A stretch of 64,000 nucleotides of DNA from Melastoma dodecandrum. Taxonomy: Eukaryota; Streptophyta; Magnoliopsida; Myrtales; Melastomataceae. Below are positions 43,468-55,245 of the stretch, one piece after another. A program made the position numbers and the translations under genes. The notes beneath the pieces are model-generated. The model ran no database searches, was not told the origin of the DNA, and saw only the letters and a program-made list of their open reading frames with translations. Within the stretch, counting starts at the first letter, position 1. Each line of letters opens with the position of its first letter. Location of the stretch: assembly GCA_029817715.1 (NCBI GenBank), contig JARUPY010000027.1:186001-250000 (forward strand), written 5' to 3'.

Positions 43468-43812
43468 AAAGAGTCATGGGCTTAAAGGCCATATTGGGCC
43501 GACATTTGGATTGGACCGAAATTTGAATGGGCCTATATATGGGCTAAGCCCAGATCATTTTATAATTAGGTTTGGCTTAATTGGGCTAGCATATGGGCTG
43601 AGCCATAATTTTAAAACCCAATAATAAATGGGTTGGGCTTGAACCTTTTTATAATATCAGGCCCGTGTATTATATTTACACTAAGATATAAGTGCAAAAT
43701 ATTTCATATCGTAATGTCTTATAATATAAAGACAATCAATCATATTCAGCCATAATATATGGTTTGGGTCGAATGACATTATTTTGACATCAATAAAATT
43801 TCAACGTCTACA

Positions 43813-44113
43813 GTCACCATGTCGAAAAAAGAAAGCAAATAAAAATAAAAATAAACTTATGGATACAAAAGAAAGAAACTGAAAATAATGACACATATGA
43901 AAATTTGGACATAGTTATGGACACAAACATATATTTTACAAAAAATGAATAATCCATGTATGACTCCGTTAGTTCACGTTAGACTGGAAACCTAACTACA
44001 TTACAAAATTGACGCAAAGGAAAATACAATCGAAGTTATGGATACAAAAGAAAAAACTAAAAATGATGACAAAAATGAAAGTTCGGCCAAAGTTTTGGAT
44101 ACAAACATTTGCC
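43813..44113 (-). repeat. Right TIR (outer part) of the Pack-MULE-like element
   Basis: Inverted copy of the left TIR. The five bases gtcac at 43813-43817 are the retrotransposon's target duplication. Confidence 0.8.
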
Positions 44114-45329
44114 TTGTTATTACCATTATTGTTGTTGTCATAGTATGCCCTCATAAAGAGGTAAAAGCTGCGAGGTTCCTATCCATGAAGAACAAAGTCC
44201 GGATGGATGATCGTGGATTGTCGCGCAAAACATGCGAAAGTGCTTCAAGACGAGAACCTCCAGTTCGATCTGACACTATGCGGTTTGACCCTGAGGGCTC
44301 CATGTGGTCGCATCTTCAGTACATGGAGAACATGTGAAAGGATCGAGACTTTGTTGAATTTTTTAAAAAATAATTTTCTTGACACTTGGTCTTACAACTT
44401 TTATAATGTTCATTACATATGTGATCCTCGTTCCGTTCTCTATACAACCTTCCACCTTCACGAATGTCCGAATCCCCCTCGGATTTGCATGGGACTACAA
44501 ACATGTTAGGACTTAGCCTAAGTATCGCACAAGACTCTTATGCGTATCGTCCCAAGTAACGGGTGGCAATCCACACCACCACATCCCTTCTTCATTCTCC
44601 CGCATCACTACGAGCAAACCAGCCTTCTCGGCCCTCATCTCCCTTTTTCTTGGCCTTTGTACATGCCCTCCAAGAGCGGGGACTCAGCCATTGGCCCTCC
44701 TTTTATAGCGCACAAGGCGACTTGCCAACGTGACCACGGTTCCTCGTCTTGTGTGTCCCGCCGGTATCGGTCTAGTTCGTTCCCAACTGCTCATTCTGGG
44801 GTCGACACGCCTCAGTCTGACCTTCACAAGAGCACTTAAATGGCAGCCCTCAACAGCTCGCCCCTTGTCTCGTTGTTCGTCCCCACGTAAGTTACTTAGT
44901 TTAGCTCATTCACCCAACCACCCCCGAGCTTATTCCCGTGCTTGTTCAGCACGATGAAAGGGTTTGCCATGCCATCAAACATTCTCATTCCTTGCTCGCG
45001 CGACCAGCCCCATGGCTAAGTCTAGTTCCGGGGCTTAGACTCGCGATCTTGCTCCCTTGAGCGTTCATTCGAGTCCAACCTCGTGGACATCATATAACTC
45101 ACGTTAACCTTATTTCCATTTACTTTTGTTCTCCAAGCAAACCCTTTTATAACTATCACGTAGAGGTTTGGTTCGTCATTCGCGTCGATTAGCGCAGCCC
45201 ACTCATGGGCCGTAATTTGTATCATCGTTTCGTTCGTTTCTTCCGTGTACCTACGGTCGGTTACCTCAAGGTGCGCACCATCCATGCCACCCCGTTCATC
45301 CTTGTTTCGACCTCTCCTTGGTCTCTAAG

Positions 45330-45760
45330 CCTCCCTTTTTATGTTGGGATTTAAGCATTTCATTCCTCGTTCAATTTGAACGGGACTACCCAATTGTCGG
45401 CAATTTGTTCGGGCATAATCATACCGCAAGGGCATTCGCGTTCGGTACAAGTGCGCTTATCACGACCAACTCAACCCAGCCATATTCGGTCTCTTTCCTA
45501 ACCCCTAACCCTTCCTTTTCTGGTTAGGAATTACGTGATTCAATCCTTACAACAACCCGAAACGGGACAGCCACACATTGGCGCCCCTTTCGCATGTCAC
45601 AGGGGCATTCGCATTTCGGGCGTGCCCATCACCGCCGTTCGTTTCAGCCTTAGTTAGCCTTGTTCTCAAGCTTGTCTTTAAACCTTTTTAGCCTCATAAC
45701 GATTTAAAACGGGGCAGTCCATCATCGACCCCCTCATCGTGCATCATTCTCGCTCGTTTC
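45330..45760. repeat. Degenerate ~170-bp internal repeats in the solo LTR
   Basis: Three related blocks, each with a variant of AACGGGACTACCCAATTGTCG / AACGGGACAGCCACACATTGG / AACGGGGCAGTCCATCATCG. The first two also share GGGGCATTCGC/AGGGCATTCGCG and a CCCATCAC/CTTATCACG stretch. Confidence 0.65.
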
Positions 45761-46479
45761 CACCGAAACCTCATGGTTCGGTCTCACCTCCCATCCACCC
45801 CCGAGCGCAACCATTTCGTGCCATATCTTTGCAAGAGTGACAACCTCTTTAGGGTCCAAATCAGTCCCGTTTCATTGTAATAATTCCAGCCCTTGGTCGA
45901 GTCAAGTTCCGAGGTATAACCTCGCGGATTCCGCTCTACGAGCACATATTCAAGTCCAGCCTCGGAGGGGGGGTACTTTCGTGCCTTTCCCCTCCTCAGA
46001 TCCTCATCTTTTCCAGCCCTAAGGCCGAGTTCCGACCTCCCAAGGGTCGCACACAACGTTCATATCCCGCATATTCCGTCTTTCGACGCTTACACCCACA
46101 CCGTACAACCATACATCCGACGGGTTTCGGGGCGGCCTCCCTCATCTCCGAGGTCCGGCTTCACCCCTAGCCCCCTTTGCTCCGGCAGCCCCTCTTGGGT
46201 ATGGGGGGGTCGGCTGATGTCGCCCCCTGGGCGTCCGCGACCCCAACTCAATCCGTGACGACCCCCACACGACCCTTCAGTGACCAATTTCGCCCGCGAT
46301 TATCCTAAGATCTAAACCTCGTCTCAAAAATCTAATCCCCACTAAACACCTCTTAATGACCTCCTTAAGACCCCAAAGGTGTTTATTTTCAATTTCAGGT
46401 CGGGTCATTTTTCGGCCGAATCGACCCCCCTAGGGTCACCCCCCTAGCGCTGTGGGCATGCTCAGGGGCAGCGTCTGTC

Positions 46480-46600
46480 GCCTCTCCATCACCCCTCTAT
46501 CGCCCACCAATCGCCCCTCAGGACGCCCCTCTGTCGCCCTTTGCCATTGCTTGCCCATCGCCCCCTCATCGCCCACCTGTCGCCCCTCTATCGCCCACGG
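46480..46600. repeat. ATCGCCC-rich microrepeat
   Basis: Irregular repeats of CCCCTCTATCGCCCACC type, about nine copies of TCGCCC in 120 bp, inside the solo LTR. Confidence 0.6.
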
Positions 46601-47821
46601 GCAGCGGGGGAAAGCCTGCCCGACTCCCTTTCGGGAATGTCCGCGAGCGGGTTTCTCTCTCTTCACGGATGGGCGCCTGTGCGCTTCTCTCTCCTGACGG
46701 TTGGGCGTCTGGGCGTGCTAGGGTCGGCGGCCATCGCCCCCCGGGCCAACGGCCGTCGCCCACGACCCCGACCCGCATCGACCTCCATACCTCCCGATCT
46801 ACGACCGATCTCAAAATTTTAACACCTACTTTAGAGACTTATTTCACGTCCTCTATCACCCCGTACATGTTCCGGGCCGATCCAAGAACCTTCGATTTTG
46901 GGCGTTCCATGCCCCCTTACACGTCTCAACCTCAATCACGCATCATTCCATTGCGCTCTCGCATTAACCCTGCTTCCGTATCCGTTCCTATCACTCATTT
47001 CGTTGTCTAATGACACCCTCATTTTAATTAATAAAAAGACGGGTCGTTACAACATTAACTCCATTGCTTCTCTGGTCATGGTCGTCACGGTTAGTGAGGA
47101 AAATGATGAAGCTGACAATAACGACCCCGTACAACCTCAGTAGAGAAAGAAGCTCCGGGGTCTTGTGGCTTGCCATAACACAAGTCCTCGATTTGTTCCA
47201 TTCCCCCTTAGGTATGCCTCCGAGTTCTAGCTCAAGTTTTCGCCTTTTATGTCAACAAGGAGCTCGAGCTAGAAAATCAGACACTGGAGAAGAATAACTT
47301 GCGCATTTGGACTCTTTTATGCGCTATCTTAATGAGAGATGCGCCTCTGGGTATTGTATCTCAGTGCCCCAATGTGATGGATCTCGTGAAATGTGATGGA
47401 GCAGTTCTTTTGTATAACAACACAATCTACAGGATTGGAGTAACTCCTACTGATTCTCAGATTCAAGGCATAGCTTCTTCTTGGTTGTCTGAGTAGCACA
47501 TGGATTCTACTTGTCTAAGCATGGACAGTTTGCACGATGCTGGATATCCTGGGGCGCTTTCTTTAGGCGATTCTTTTTGTAGAATGGCTGCCGGTGAGAA
47601 TAACTTCCAAGAACATGATTTTCTGGTTTCGATCGCATACTGCGTCGGAGATTCGATGGGGCGGGGCAAAGAATGAACCCAATGAGAAGTACAACCGCTG
47701 GAGGATGCATCCACCTAGGTCTTCCTTTTAAGGCTTTGCTTCTGGTCGTTAAAATGAGGAGTTTGCCTTCGAACGAGACGGATGCCATACACTCAATGCA
47801 GCATATCTTGAGGACTAAATG

Positions 47822-48339
47822 AGGAGCTTCTCTTATTATACGAAAGAAACTAATTTATTTACATGGAATAGTCATTTATTATATGCGTAGGATTGTGTAA
47901 TTTGACTATGTTAAAAGCAATTTGCAGTTGCGTCTTTTTATGATTTTCACGTCTTTTTACAATTTCTTGGATGTTTGAAGTACCTGTTTTTTTTTTTTGA
48001 AAATTAAAATACGAGTTCAATTTCAAAATTTAAAATTTAAATAAGTTCGAATTCGAGATCGAATTTGGAGCTGATATTTTGAAGAAGGTGGGCTGGATTA
48101 GCGTCTTGAATTAAATTATAAAATTTAATTTGACATTTGAAATCAGTTTTGGCATTAATGGAAACGAATGAAATAGTTGTGCTATTATTATTTCTTTTTT
48201 TCATCAATGAGAGACAGTTGGTTCCAACTAATCCCCGGGGGTAGCCTTTCTCCCTAGATCCAATTAATATATTCTTATCATATTCGATGTTACCAAAGGT
48301 ATTATCATCTTCCTTCGAAAGCACACACAAACTCACCAT
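47822..48339. other. Upstream region of the SDR gene
   Basis: AT-rich, no gene. Presumed promoter; no clear TATA was identified. Confidence 0.4.
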
Positions 48340-49834
48340 ATGAATCCAGAAGAAATGGGCGACTCCATTAGCGACGGAGGAGACCACAACCAACCCCACC
48401 CTCAGCCTGATGTGGTGCTCATCACAGGGTGTTCCCAGGGAGGCATTGGCCACGCTATGGCCCGTGCCTTCGCTGCCCGGGACTGCAAGGTCGTCGCCAC
48501 CACCCGCTCCAAGTCATCCATGTCCGACCTCGACGGCGATCCCAGGTTCTTCCTCCGCGAGCTCGACGTTCTCGACGACCGCAGCGTCAACAAGGTCGTC
48601 TCCGATGTCATCGACAAGTTCGGGAAGATCGACGTGTTGGTTAACAACGCCGGGGTTCAGTGTATCGGCCCACTCGCCGAGGTGTCCTTGTCGTCCCTGC
48701 AGCAAACCTTCGATACCAACGTCTATGGTGAACCCAACTGATCGCTTCTACTTCCTTCCCCTGAATTTGGTTCGATTTTTTGCGGTAATTAGGTTAAAAT
48801 TGGAGGTTAGTTTTTGGTGTCTTGGTTTGTTTAAGTGACGGACTTCTCGCTGAAATGAATACCTTTTTTAGCATTTGGGGTTGTTCCCGAATTCATTTGC
48901 CTGATTGTTTGTTTCTTTGGCATAAAATGCCGAAAGTTTAGTAGATGTTGCTAATATGTGTGATTGCCCTGTTATGATGATTTCTCTGGTGAACCTTCTC
49001 CAAACCAGCAACACCGCATTGATGCTTGTCTGCTGCTTTGCTCCTGTTCTTTCCTCGACTGAAGTGGAAGTGAAATTTTTGGCTCATCCAACCTATATTT
49101 GATGTCGGAACCTATCGCCCTGCTCACCATCAGCAGATGATAGTTGTTCCTAGATCAGATTTAAGCTCCTTGTGATTTATACAGCGCAATCAGCTTGCTT
49201 TTGGGAACACTTTTCCTGCAGGCTCCATGAGGATGATTCAAGCCACGGTTCCCCACATGGCGAAGAGAAGAAAAGGGAAAGTTGCCAATGTCGGAAGCGT
49301 CACGGCTCTATCGCCGGGACCATGGGCCGGTGTTTATATTGCAACCAAGGCTGCCCTTCATGCGCTCACCGACACTCTCAGGTCAATCCGTACGCTGTTA
49401 GTTTTAATGAATAAATGTTTCTCTGATTCATCCCTCTTTGTTTGTCGCACAAATGAATGTTGACTCCGAAAACACATCTGTCTCTGATGATGAGCAGATT
49501 GGAGCTGAAGCCGCTGGGGATAGACGTCGTCAACATTGTGCCTGGTGCTGTCAAGTCAAACATCGGGAACTCTGCCTCTGCGAGCTTCAACAAGTTGCCC
49601 GAACTGAAGCTCTACAAGCCCTTTGAGGCCGTGATCCGGGAAAGGGCCAACTTCTCGCAGCAAGTTGGTGCCACCCCAACCGATGAGTTTGCGAAAGCAG
49701 CAGTGGACGCTATCTTGAGGAAGAACACACCGAGTTGGTTCACTGGTGGAAAGTATTCTACAGTCAGTGCAATCATGTACCATCTTCCTCTCTTTATTAG
49801 GGATTTCATCATGAGGAAAGCCATGAAATGTTAA
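48340..49834 (+). CDS. Short-chain dehydrogenase, acyl-DHAP-reductase-like
   Basis: Three exons, 48340-48727, 49222-49381 and 49498-49834, join in frame to 294 residues (GT/AG introns, phases 1 and 2). Classical SDR: Rossmann motif TGCSQGGIG at residues 29-37, NNAG at 102-105, catalytic Ser155 ([10 protein letters not shown]), Tyr168 and Lys172 (YIATK). The best family fit, from the TGCSQGGIG motif, the FDTNVYGSMRM stretch and the length, is NADPH-dependent 1-acyldihydroxyacetone phosphate reductase (AYR1-like), which makes lysophosphatidate in ether/glycerolipid synthesis at ER or lipid droplets. A hydrophobic helix near the C-terminus ([13 protein letters not shown]) could aid membrane contact. 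An alternative start is Met6. No lesion was seen. Confidence 0.9.
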
Positions 49835-50136
49835 CACTTACCTCTTGACACAAAGACTTCTGCCATTAGTCATGACTTTGTTCATTTGCATCGAGGGGAA
49901 ATTATGTGCTTCAAGGGACAGTAAGTGATGAAATAATGGCTCCCAGTTCCAGCAACTTCTCCTCATTCTTTCTTGTTTCTTGACTGCTCAAAAAACTATT
50001 TGATGATCCAGCAGCCATGAGATGTAGGTGAACACAAAGAACTAGGCACAAATGCAATCGCCCCAAGTTACTTGTACAACATCACTCCAGCTACAGAAAA
50101 AAACTGTCCTGAACAAGGATGCTGCAACATAGCTTC

Positions 50137-52581
50137 TCACTGAGGTTGGTGTTGATGTGCATAATACATCATTTGAGGGGGTTGAAGCGGCCTAAAAGGA
50201 GGTTGGGGGGCTACTGGTACTGCAGGCTGCGCCAATGTCAGCGTTTGGTTTGGCACCATCTGTTGAAACCCAGGCGGAGCCGTTAACAAAGGGCTTGCCA
50301 TTTGAGGCGGTGGCGGTAGTCCATGTGAAGCTGGGAAGTTAATGAAACTATATGAGGCCACTGCTGGCCCGGCTGGCTGTATATACGGCTGCGTTGGGGG
50401 ATTTGGCAGAATCTGGTACAGAGGCTGAGATGTCGGGATCTGACTCGGTACAGCTTGTGGGGGAATTAACCCATGAGAGAATGAATGATTGGCAGCAGGT
50501 GATGGCGCCAACATCATTGGCTTTTCGGTTGCAGGAGAGCTCTTCGTGAAACCAGCATTCTTTGCTTCTTCGGCAGCAAATGAGGAAAGAACAGAGGTCA
50601 TGATGAGTTGTGATGAAGTAGAAGCAGCGAGCTTGTCCACAACCTCGGCAGCAATGGAGGCAGCTGTCTTCCTCGGTGTTCTTGATTCTTGAAGGCTTGT
50701 ACCATTATCCCGCGACCCTGAGGTCGATGGTTTATGGATGTAGTTTTCGTCGGTCAGCTGCTTCCTCATTATTTCCACTTCTTGAGCTTGTGCATGTGCA
50801 ACCTGTAACCATGACCAAGTTAAAGATCTTACAAAAAAGATTACTTTCTAGCTAAATCAGGAAAAAATAAGGAACAGTTTGTCATGTACCATAAGTATAA
50901 CCGTTTCAGCCAGTTAACTTGCAGGGACAAGGAATATTCTCATCAAGTTTAAAACAAATTTTGTTTTTCAGTAACTGGCAACATATAGTACACCAAAAGG
51001 CAGGCATAGATGGCGCATGGACATAGCTAAATATTTTTCAAAGCAAGAAAAATGGTTTTGTTAGAGAGAACGGTTTAATGTTTTATCAGAAACTACTCAT
51101 GGACAACCAACCCATCGAACAAATTGGCAAAATTCAAATGGAAAAACCACATACCTGCATCTGGGTCCTGACATTCTCCAGTTGAGATTCCTGAAGTTAT
51201 ATTGTAAATGATTACTTAAGCCCACAAAAGAATATAGAGTTTTTAATCAATCACAAAACAATATTAACATCAGACAGAGATGCCAATAGGGCCACTGTTT
51301 CTTCCAAGATTTTGCTTATTTCAGAGGAACACACCTGTTCATGGAGAGCTTCTCTTAATTGAGATACAAGGAGTGCGCGGCTTTCTTCGACAGTCTTGAG
51401 TTTCTCAACACACTGCTTTAAAGTGGTCTCTTCCCCCTCCAATTCTTTGGCCAGTTTTTCCCTCTTCGGATCCTTGGCTACATAAAGATAAAGCCAATGT
51501 ATTCCCAGTCAAAATAAAGTCTAATTAATTACGCCAAATTTGCATGGCCAATCATAATCATCATTGAAGCCGATACTAAAACACGGACAAAGTATATGGT
51601 GCTTACGATTTAAGCAGGCAATGTCGACATCTTTCTCAATCTTCCTCACGCGGTGTACAGCAGATTTGCAATTGCTCATCTCAACATCCTCATTCGGTTG
51701 TTCACCAAGAACCACGTGAAAAGCAGACACTATTTTCTCCACCGAGGACCCGATTGTCAACTTCTGAAACTCCCACAGAAATCGTCATGTAAGCATCATG
51801 TTAAACCCAATAACATCTTCAACCGGCCATAAACCACCCAAAAGAACATAATAATTAGGAGTAAAATCCTTTACCGTCTTAATGGATCGGGAATCCCTCT
51901 TCACAATACGTATAGAGCGGGAACGCTTTTTGCTCAAATCCAAGGGAGGAGGAGCCTCTCCTCCGAGCATCAAATCTTTCAAACTCTTGGAACGGTGTCC
52001 GAATACTCTCCTCTCTTCCCATATACCAACCTAGAAAAAAAATTTCCACATCTTGTCAAATCAACAGGCATCATCAACATTATCCCCGAACAACCAAACC
52101 AGGCATCCACAGAACTCAATTGCCCTACCAATCTAGAAACCACATTCTTCCCACGATCGTCGTCCTTCTCAAGGACATCCTTCAAAGCCCCAGGAAGGAC
52201 CTTCCAGAACTCGTCGACAAACTCGTTACCCTTGCGCTTGCTATTCTGCAAGATATCATTAGCGAGGTACAGCAAAGGGACTTTCTGAGCCATATCGGAG
52301 TCGTGGAACTGCTTATCCCATGTCGTGACGACCAGCTCGGCCTTACTCCTATGGAAAATACACCAATGCGACAAGGCTGCGGCAGGCAATCAGTAAAACA
52401 GGAACGAGCACGGGAAGTTTAGAGGACAAGCCCATGGAATCAGCCAAAATCCAGAAACCCTAAAAAGAGTTTCGGCAGTCGATGAAGCATTACTTTCGAT
52501 GCACTGTTGGGTGCTGTTGAGCTTAGAGAGCTTGTCGGCGAGTATCTGCTCACTGAAGACGCTACCACTCATCACCACCAT
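50137..52581 (-). CDS. CID-domain protein (RNA polymerase II CTD binding), RPRD-like
   Basis: Seven exons on minus: 52581-52494, 52376-52129, 52030-51875, 51763-51607, 51477-51335, 51190-51155, 50802-50137. They join in frame to 497 residues, all GT/AG. Residues 1-130 form a CID/RPR domain (LADKLSKLNSTQQCIETLSH, WCIFHRSKAELVVTTWDKQF, VPLLYLANDILQNSKRKG, EFWKVLPGALKDVL, RLVGIWEERRVFG). A middle region is predicted coiled coil (KREKLAKELEGEETTLKQC, SRALLVSQLREALHEQ). The last exon has AAEVVDKLAASTSSQ and a long Pro/Gln/Ala-rich tail. CID proteins bind the phosphorylated CTD of Pol II and act in transcription termination and 3' processing in the nucleus. The start could also be the Met three codons later (52572). 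Intact. Confidence 0.92.
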
Positions 52582-52899
52582 AAAAAGCACAACTACAGGT
52601 TTTGCTCTGTCAAGACAGCCGCTTCGATTCACCGCAGATAATGCCGCGGACGGCGACGACAACTCTCGACAGCAACTGGATCGAGATTCAAGTGGAGGCA
52701 GGGGAATATCGGGATTGGAGACAGTCGTTGGGAGGCGAGGGACAGCGGAGGTGGTGGTGAGGTGGGGATCGGTGGTAGGACAGGACTCGGTTCCAGCTGT
52801 ACGGGCTTGGGGTTGGGGTTGGGGCGGGGAAACAACGGCACAACGTACGGTCTGGTCTCTCCACGACAAGTGTCTCTCCGGTTAGGGCAAAAACTCGAG

Positions 52900-53740
52900 C
52901 CCTATGCCGTGTTTGGTTTGGAGTAAATTTGAGAGACTTAGGGGATGTCTGGATTGGGAATAGTTTCAAAATCTTTTATTTTTAATATTATTTTTTTTAT
53001 TTTTCTTTATGGAAATAAAATAATTAAAATAAAAAAAATCTTGAAATTTGTTTTACCTAATTTCAAAATTTTTTAGAAAAAATCCTTTGCACTAACCAAA
53101 AAATGTGGGTCTCTGCTCTGCTTGGTGTGATCGTATGGTGTCTCCAATAACAATTTATATTGATTGACTAGTTTAATTAAATATTATAAAAATAAATTCT
53201 CCAAATCTATAAATATTATATAAAAAAATCACAATTTTTCAGCATTCCTAATAATTGTGGACCGGTTTTAAAATTCAAACTTACTGACTTAAAAGTTTCC
53301 TATTTAATAGAATTTTAGTTTGGGAAATTATAAAGTTGTAAGACTTTTCATCATAATTTTAAAATTTTATAGAACTCAATCAAGAGTTTAAGGATTTTAT
53401 TTAAAATCTCAAAATTAATGTACTAAATGTAAAAATCTTATAAATTACCATATTTTTTACCCTTTTGTAATTTTTAAATTTTTAAATATGTACGTGAACA
53501 TGCCTTATTTTAAAACAAAAAAATGGACATATATTTAGTCAAATGCCATGTTCAGATAAAATCAAACAATTTTGGATGATCATATTCGTATTAATATTTC
53601 TGTTTTTACAAAATTCATCCAATATTTTACTTCTTTTACCAAGAAATCGCATCTTCGCTCTATTTATTTCATCAGTACTTCACTAATTGTTTTCTTTGCC
53701 GAGAACATAGTCTTATGTTGTGTTTGGATTGAATCCTAAA
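52900..53740. other. AT-rich intergenic DNA
   Basis: Upstream of the CID gene; very AT-rich with no gene or clear repeat. The start probably includes the promoter. Confidence 0.5.
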
Positions 53741-55245
53741 TGTTGGTATAAGATTGCACTAAGAAAATGGGTTGAATTAGTGCCTTAAGAGTTTTGACAC
53801 TTTTTCGATCACAGAAGTGTGGTTCTGTCAAATCACAAAGACCGGATCTGTTCGACAGATTTCCAGTTCTGAGATTCGTTATCTTATCTGTATGACACAA
53901 AGATTTATAGTGGTTCGACAAACAATACCTACGTCCACTCTCTCAGCGCTCACCCAAAGTAGGGCGTATTCACTATGTTTAGAACAAGGGATTTACAGAT
54001 CCATACTTTTGTCAGAAATGTGACTAACAACTTGCATATACACACGTGACTAACTCAACCCGCACGCAAAGTGTCTGACTCCGGCTCCTCACTGAGCCCG
54101 TGGCTTGACGGCAACCACCTGCCCTCGTGGCTTAACGGCAACCACCTGCCCTTGCACACAACATGTGTGATTAACAACCTGAACAAAACAGAATTAGCAA
54201 CTACAACACCAATAGTCTGCAGCCACAGAAGACCCTCTCTCTCAGAAGTGATCGGCTCGGTGAATGCTCAACGGACGCTCTCAGCTTTTGCAACGGTGAA
54301 GGCACAAGGATTCTGATAAGCTTTCAGGTAGAACGACAATTTCGAAATGTCGTTTCACTCTTACATTTAAGCTTGTCCGCGGAATGAAGTTTCCCAATCA
54401 ATCACCAACGGCTAGTTGAACCACTTGCCATTTTCTCCTTTATGCGATCATGTGGGAAAACTTCCAGAGACACAAAACATTATCCTAACTAATATCTGAT
54501 AATAATAAACTATTAATCACCCAACAAAAGATAATGTCTTCTGCTCAGAAGTTGCTTTCTACAACAGCAGAATCAACACTTCTCCTTATACAAATTTGGC
54601 ATTGGAATTGACTTGTTTCCATAATATGAAAACATTCCCATCGTAAATTATTCTCACCAAATAAGGGAGATTTCAACCTGATTAGATTGCAGCCAAATTC
54701 AATAATTTTAGGATCACGTTAGTTAAGGAAATAATTCTTTCCAAAACAATTCAAGGTCCAAGGAATAAACCTAGACGTGATGCCAAAGTTAATTCAATAA
54801 GAATTAACTTAAGGATGTATGAGATAAATATCTCACGTGCTCGCATGTTGAACAATCTCCAATAAGGAAATCTTCATTCACTGAAATACCATTCTGTAAT
54901 CGTAATAAGTACTCTAGCAAGGAGAGTTATGGCATCTGTGACACAGACGCTGATCTCTATAATTGAGATAGTGGACTCAATAGTAGATCTTGTTCTCAGA
55001 ACACCATTTCTGATGACTAGGTTGTTTCCCCCGTTGAAGTACTCTACATAACTCTTTTACATATTGCACAGATAACAGAAACCAGCTTCTACACCCGAAG
55101 ACATGTTTTTCTGTACACTTAAATAGCACATTAGCAATATATAACGTTTGTCATCATCAAAACCAGATTATATCAACACTAAAACAATAAAATATGATGA
55201 AAAGTGATTAAGCATCATTCTTCCTGCTTTAAACGTATTCCAACA
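53741..55245. mobile_element. Possible solo LTR (~1.5 kb)
   Basis: Ends TGTTGG...CCAACA make a 6-bp inverted terminal pair. There is no coding sequence, and a short duplication (GTGGCTTGACGGCAACCACC / GTGGCTTAACGGCAACCACC) lies at ~54101-54150. The opening (ATGGGTTGAATTAGTGCC) recalls Ty1/copia LTRs of the SIRE type. No 5-bp target duplication is visible (ctaaa versus actca), so ends or identity may be wrong. Confidence 0.35.

Larger units (their letters stand above)
32190..43812 (-). mobile_element. Tat-lineage Ty3/gypsy LTR retrotransposon, complete but defective
   Basis: Flanked by the perfect 5-bp duplication gtcac (32185-32189 and 43813-43817). LTRs are 32190-33740 and 42352-43812, with primer site 42328-42345 and polypurine tract 33745-33754. 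Minus-strand order: gag, protease, reverse transcriptase, RNase H, a second archaeal-type RNase H, integrase. The dual RNase H with integrase is the Tat-lineage mark. A plus-strand (antisense) ORF sits between integrase and the 3' LTR. There are many frameshifts and the RT active site is mutated, so it cannot move unaided. It inserted into the right TIR of the 31.5-44.1 kb element. Confidence 0.95.
42352..43812 (-). repeat. 5' LTR of the Tat element (1,461 bp)
   Basis: Same ends as the partner LTR (TGTTAGCGC...ACGTCTACA on plus). Clear but not perfect identity to the other LTR, with scattered substitutions, so the insertion is not very recent. Confidence 0.95.
31515..44113. mobile_element. 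Small Mutator-like (Pack-MULE-like) element split by an LTR retrotransposon
   Basis: Ends are inverted: GGCAAAATATAAGTTTGTG at 31515 and, reading left from 44113, GGCAAATGTTTGTATCC. The 9-base flanks are ttattatta (31506-31514) and ttgttatta (44114-44122), 8 of 9 identical. The left arm is 31515-31848. The right arm is 32160-32189 plus 43813-44113, that is, it was cut by the insertion at 32190-43812. Without the insert and its 5-bp duplication the element is ~971 bp. The interior (~31849-32159) is GC-rich and non-repetitive, like a captured gene fragment. Confidence 0.75.
44334..47050. mobile_element. Solo-LTR-like insertion (2.7 kb) in the phytochrome relic
   Basis: It splits the phytochrome frame exactly between YMEN(M) and (N)SIASLVM. 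Five bases aacat flank it (44329-44333 and 47051-47055). Ends read GTGAAAGGATCGAG...GACGGGTCGTTAC; with one or two bases of slack this is close to a TG...CA LTR. There are no gag or pol motifs. Size and GC-rich, repeat-containing interior suit a long LTR of a Ty3/gypsy chromovirus, but the family is inferred. Small frames inside are unsupported. Confidence 0.7.
44155..47821 (+). pseudogene. Phytochrome fragment (GAF/PHY region), interrupted by an insertion
   Basis: Two pieces. 44155-44333 reads [14 protein letters not shown], then after a shift [31 protein letters not shown] and, after another shift, LQYMEN. From 47051 it resumes: [134 protein letters not shown], and RSLPSNETDAIHSMQHI, ending ~47821. 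Lesions include TAG at 47141-47143, a shift near 47225, TAG at ~47494, and more after 47590. Phytochromes are red/far-red photoreceptors; this copy lacks the N-terminus (with chromophore region mostly absent) and the output module. The subtype is not resolved. Confidence 0.88.

Noticed and set aside
46436..46822. GC-rich open frames in the 46-kb region
   Set aside because: They arise from the TCGCCC microrepeats and GC bias in the solo LTR; frames open on both strands.
52499..52885. 128-codon plus frame overlapping CID exon 1
   Set aside because: Antisense to exon 1 and its 5' region; Gly/Arg-rich with no domain.
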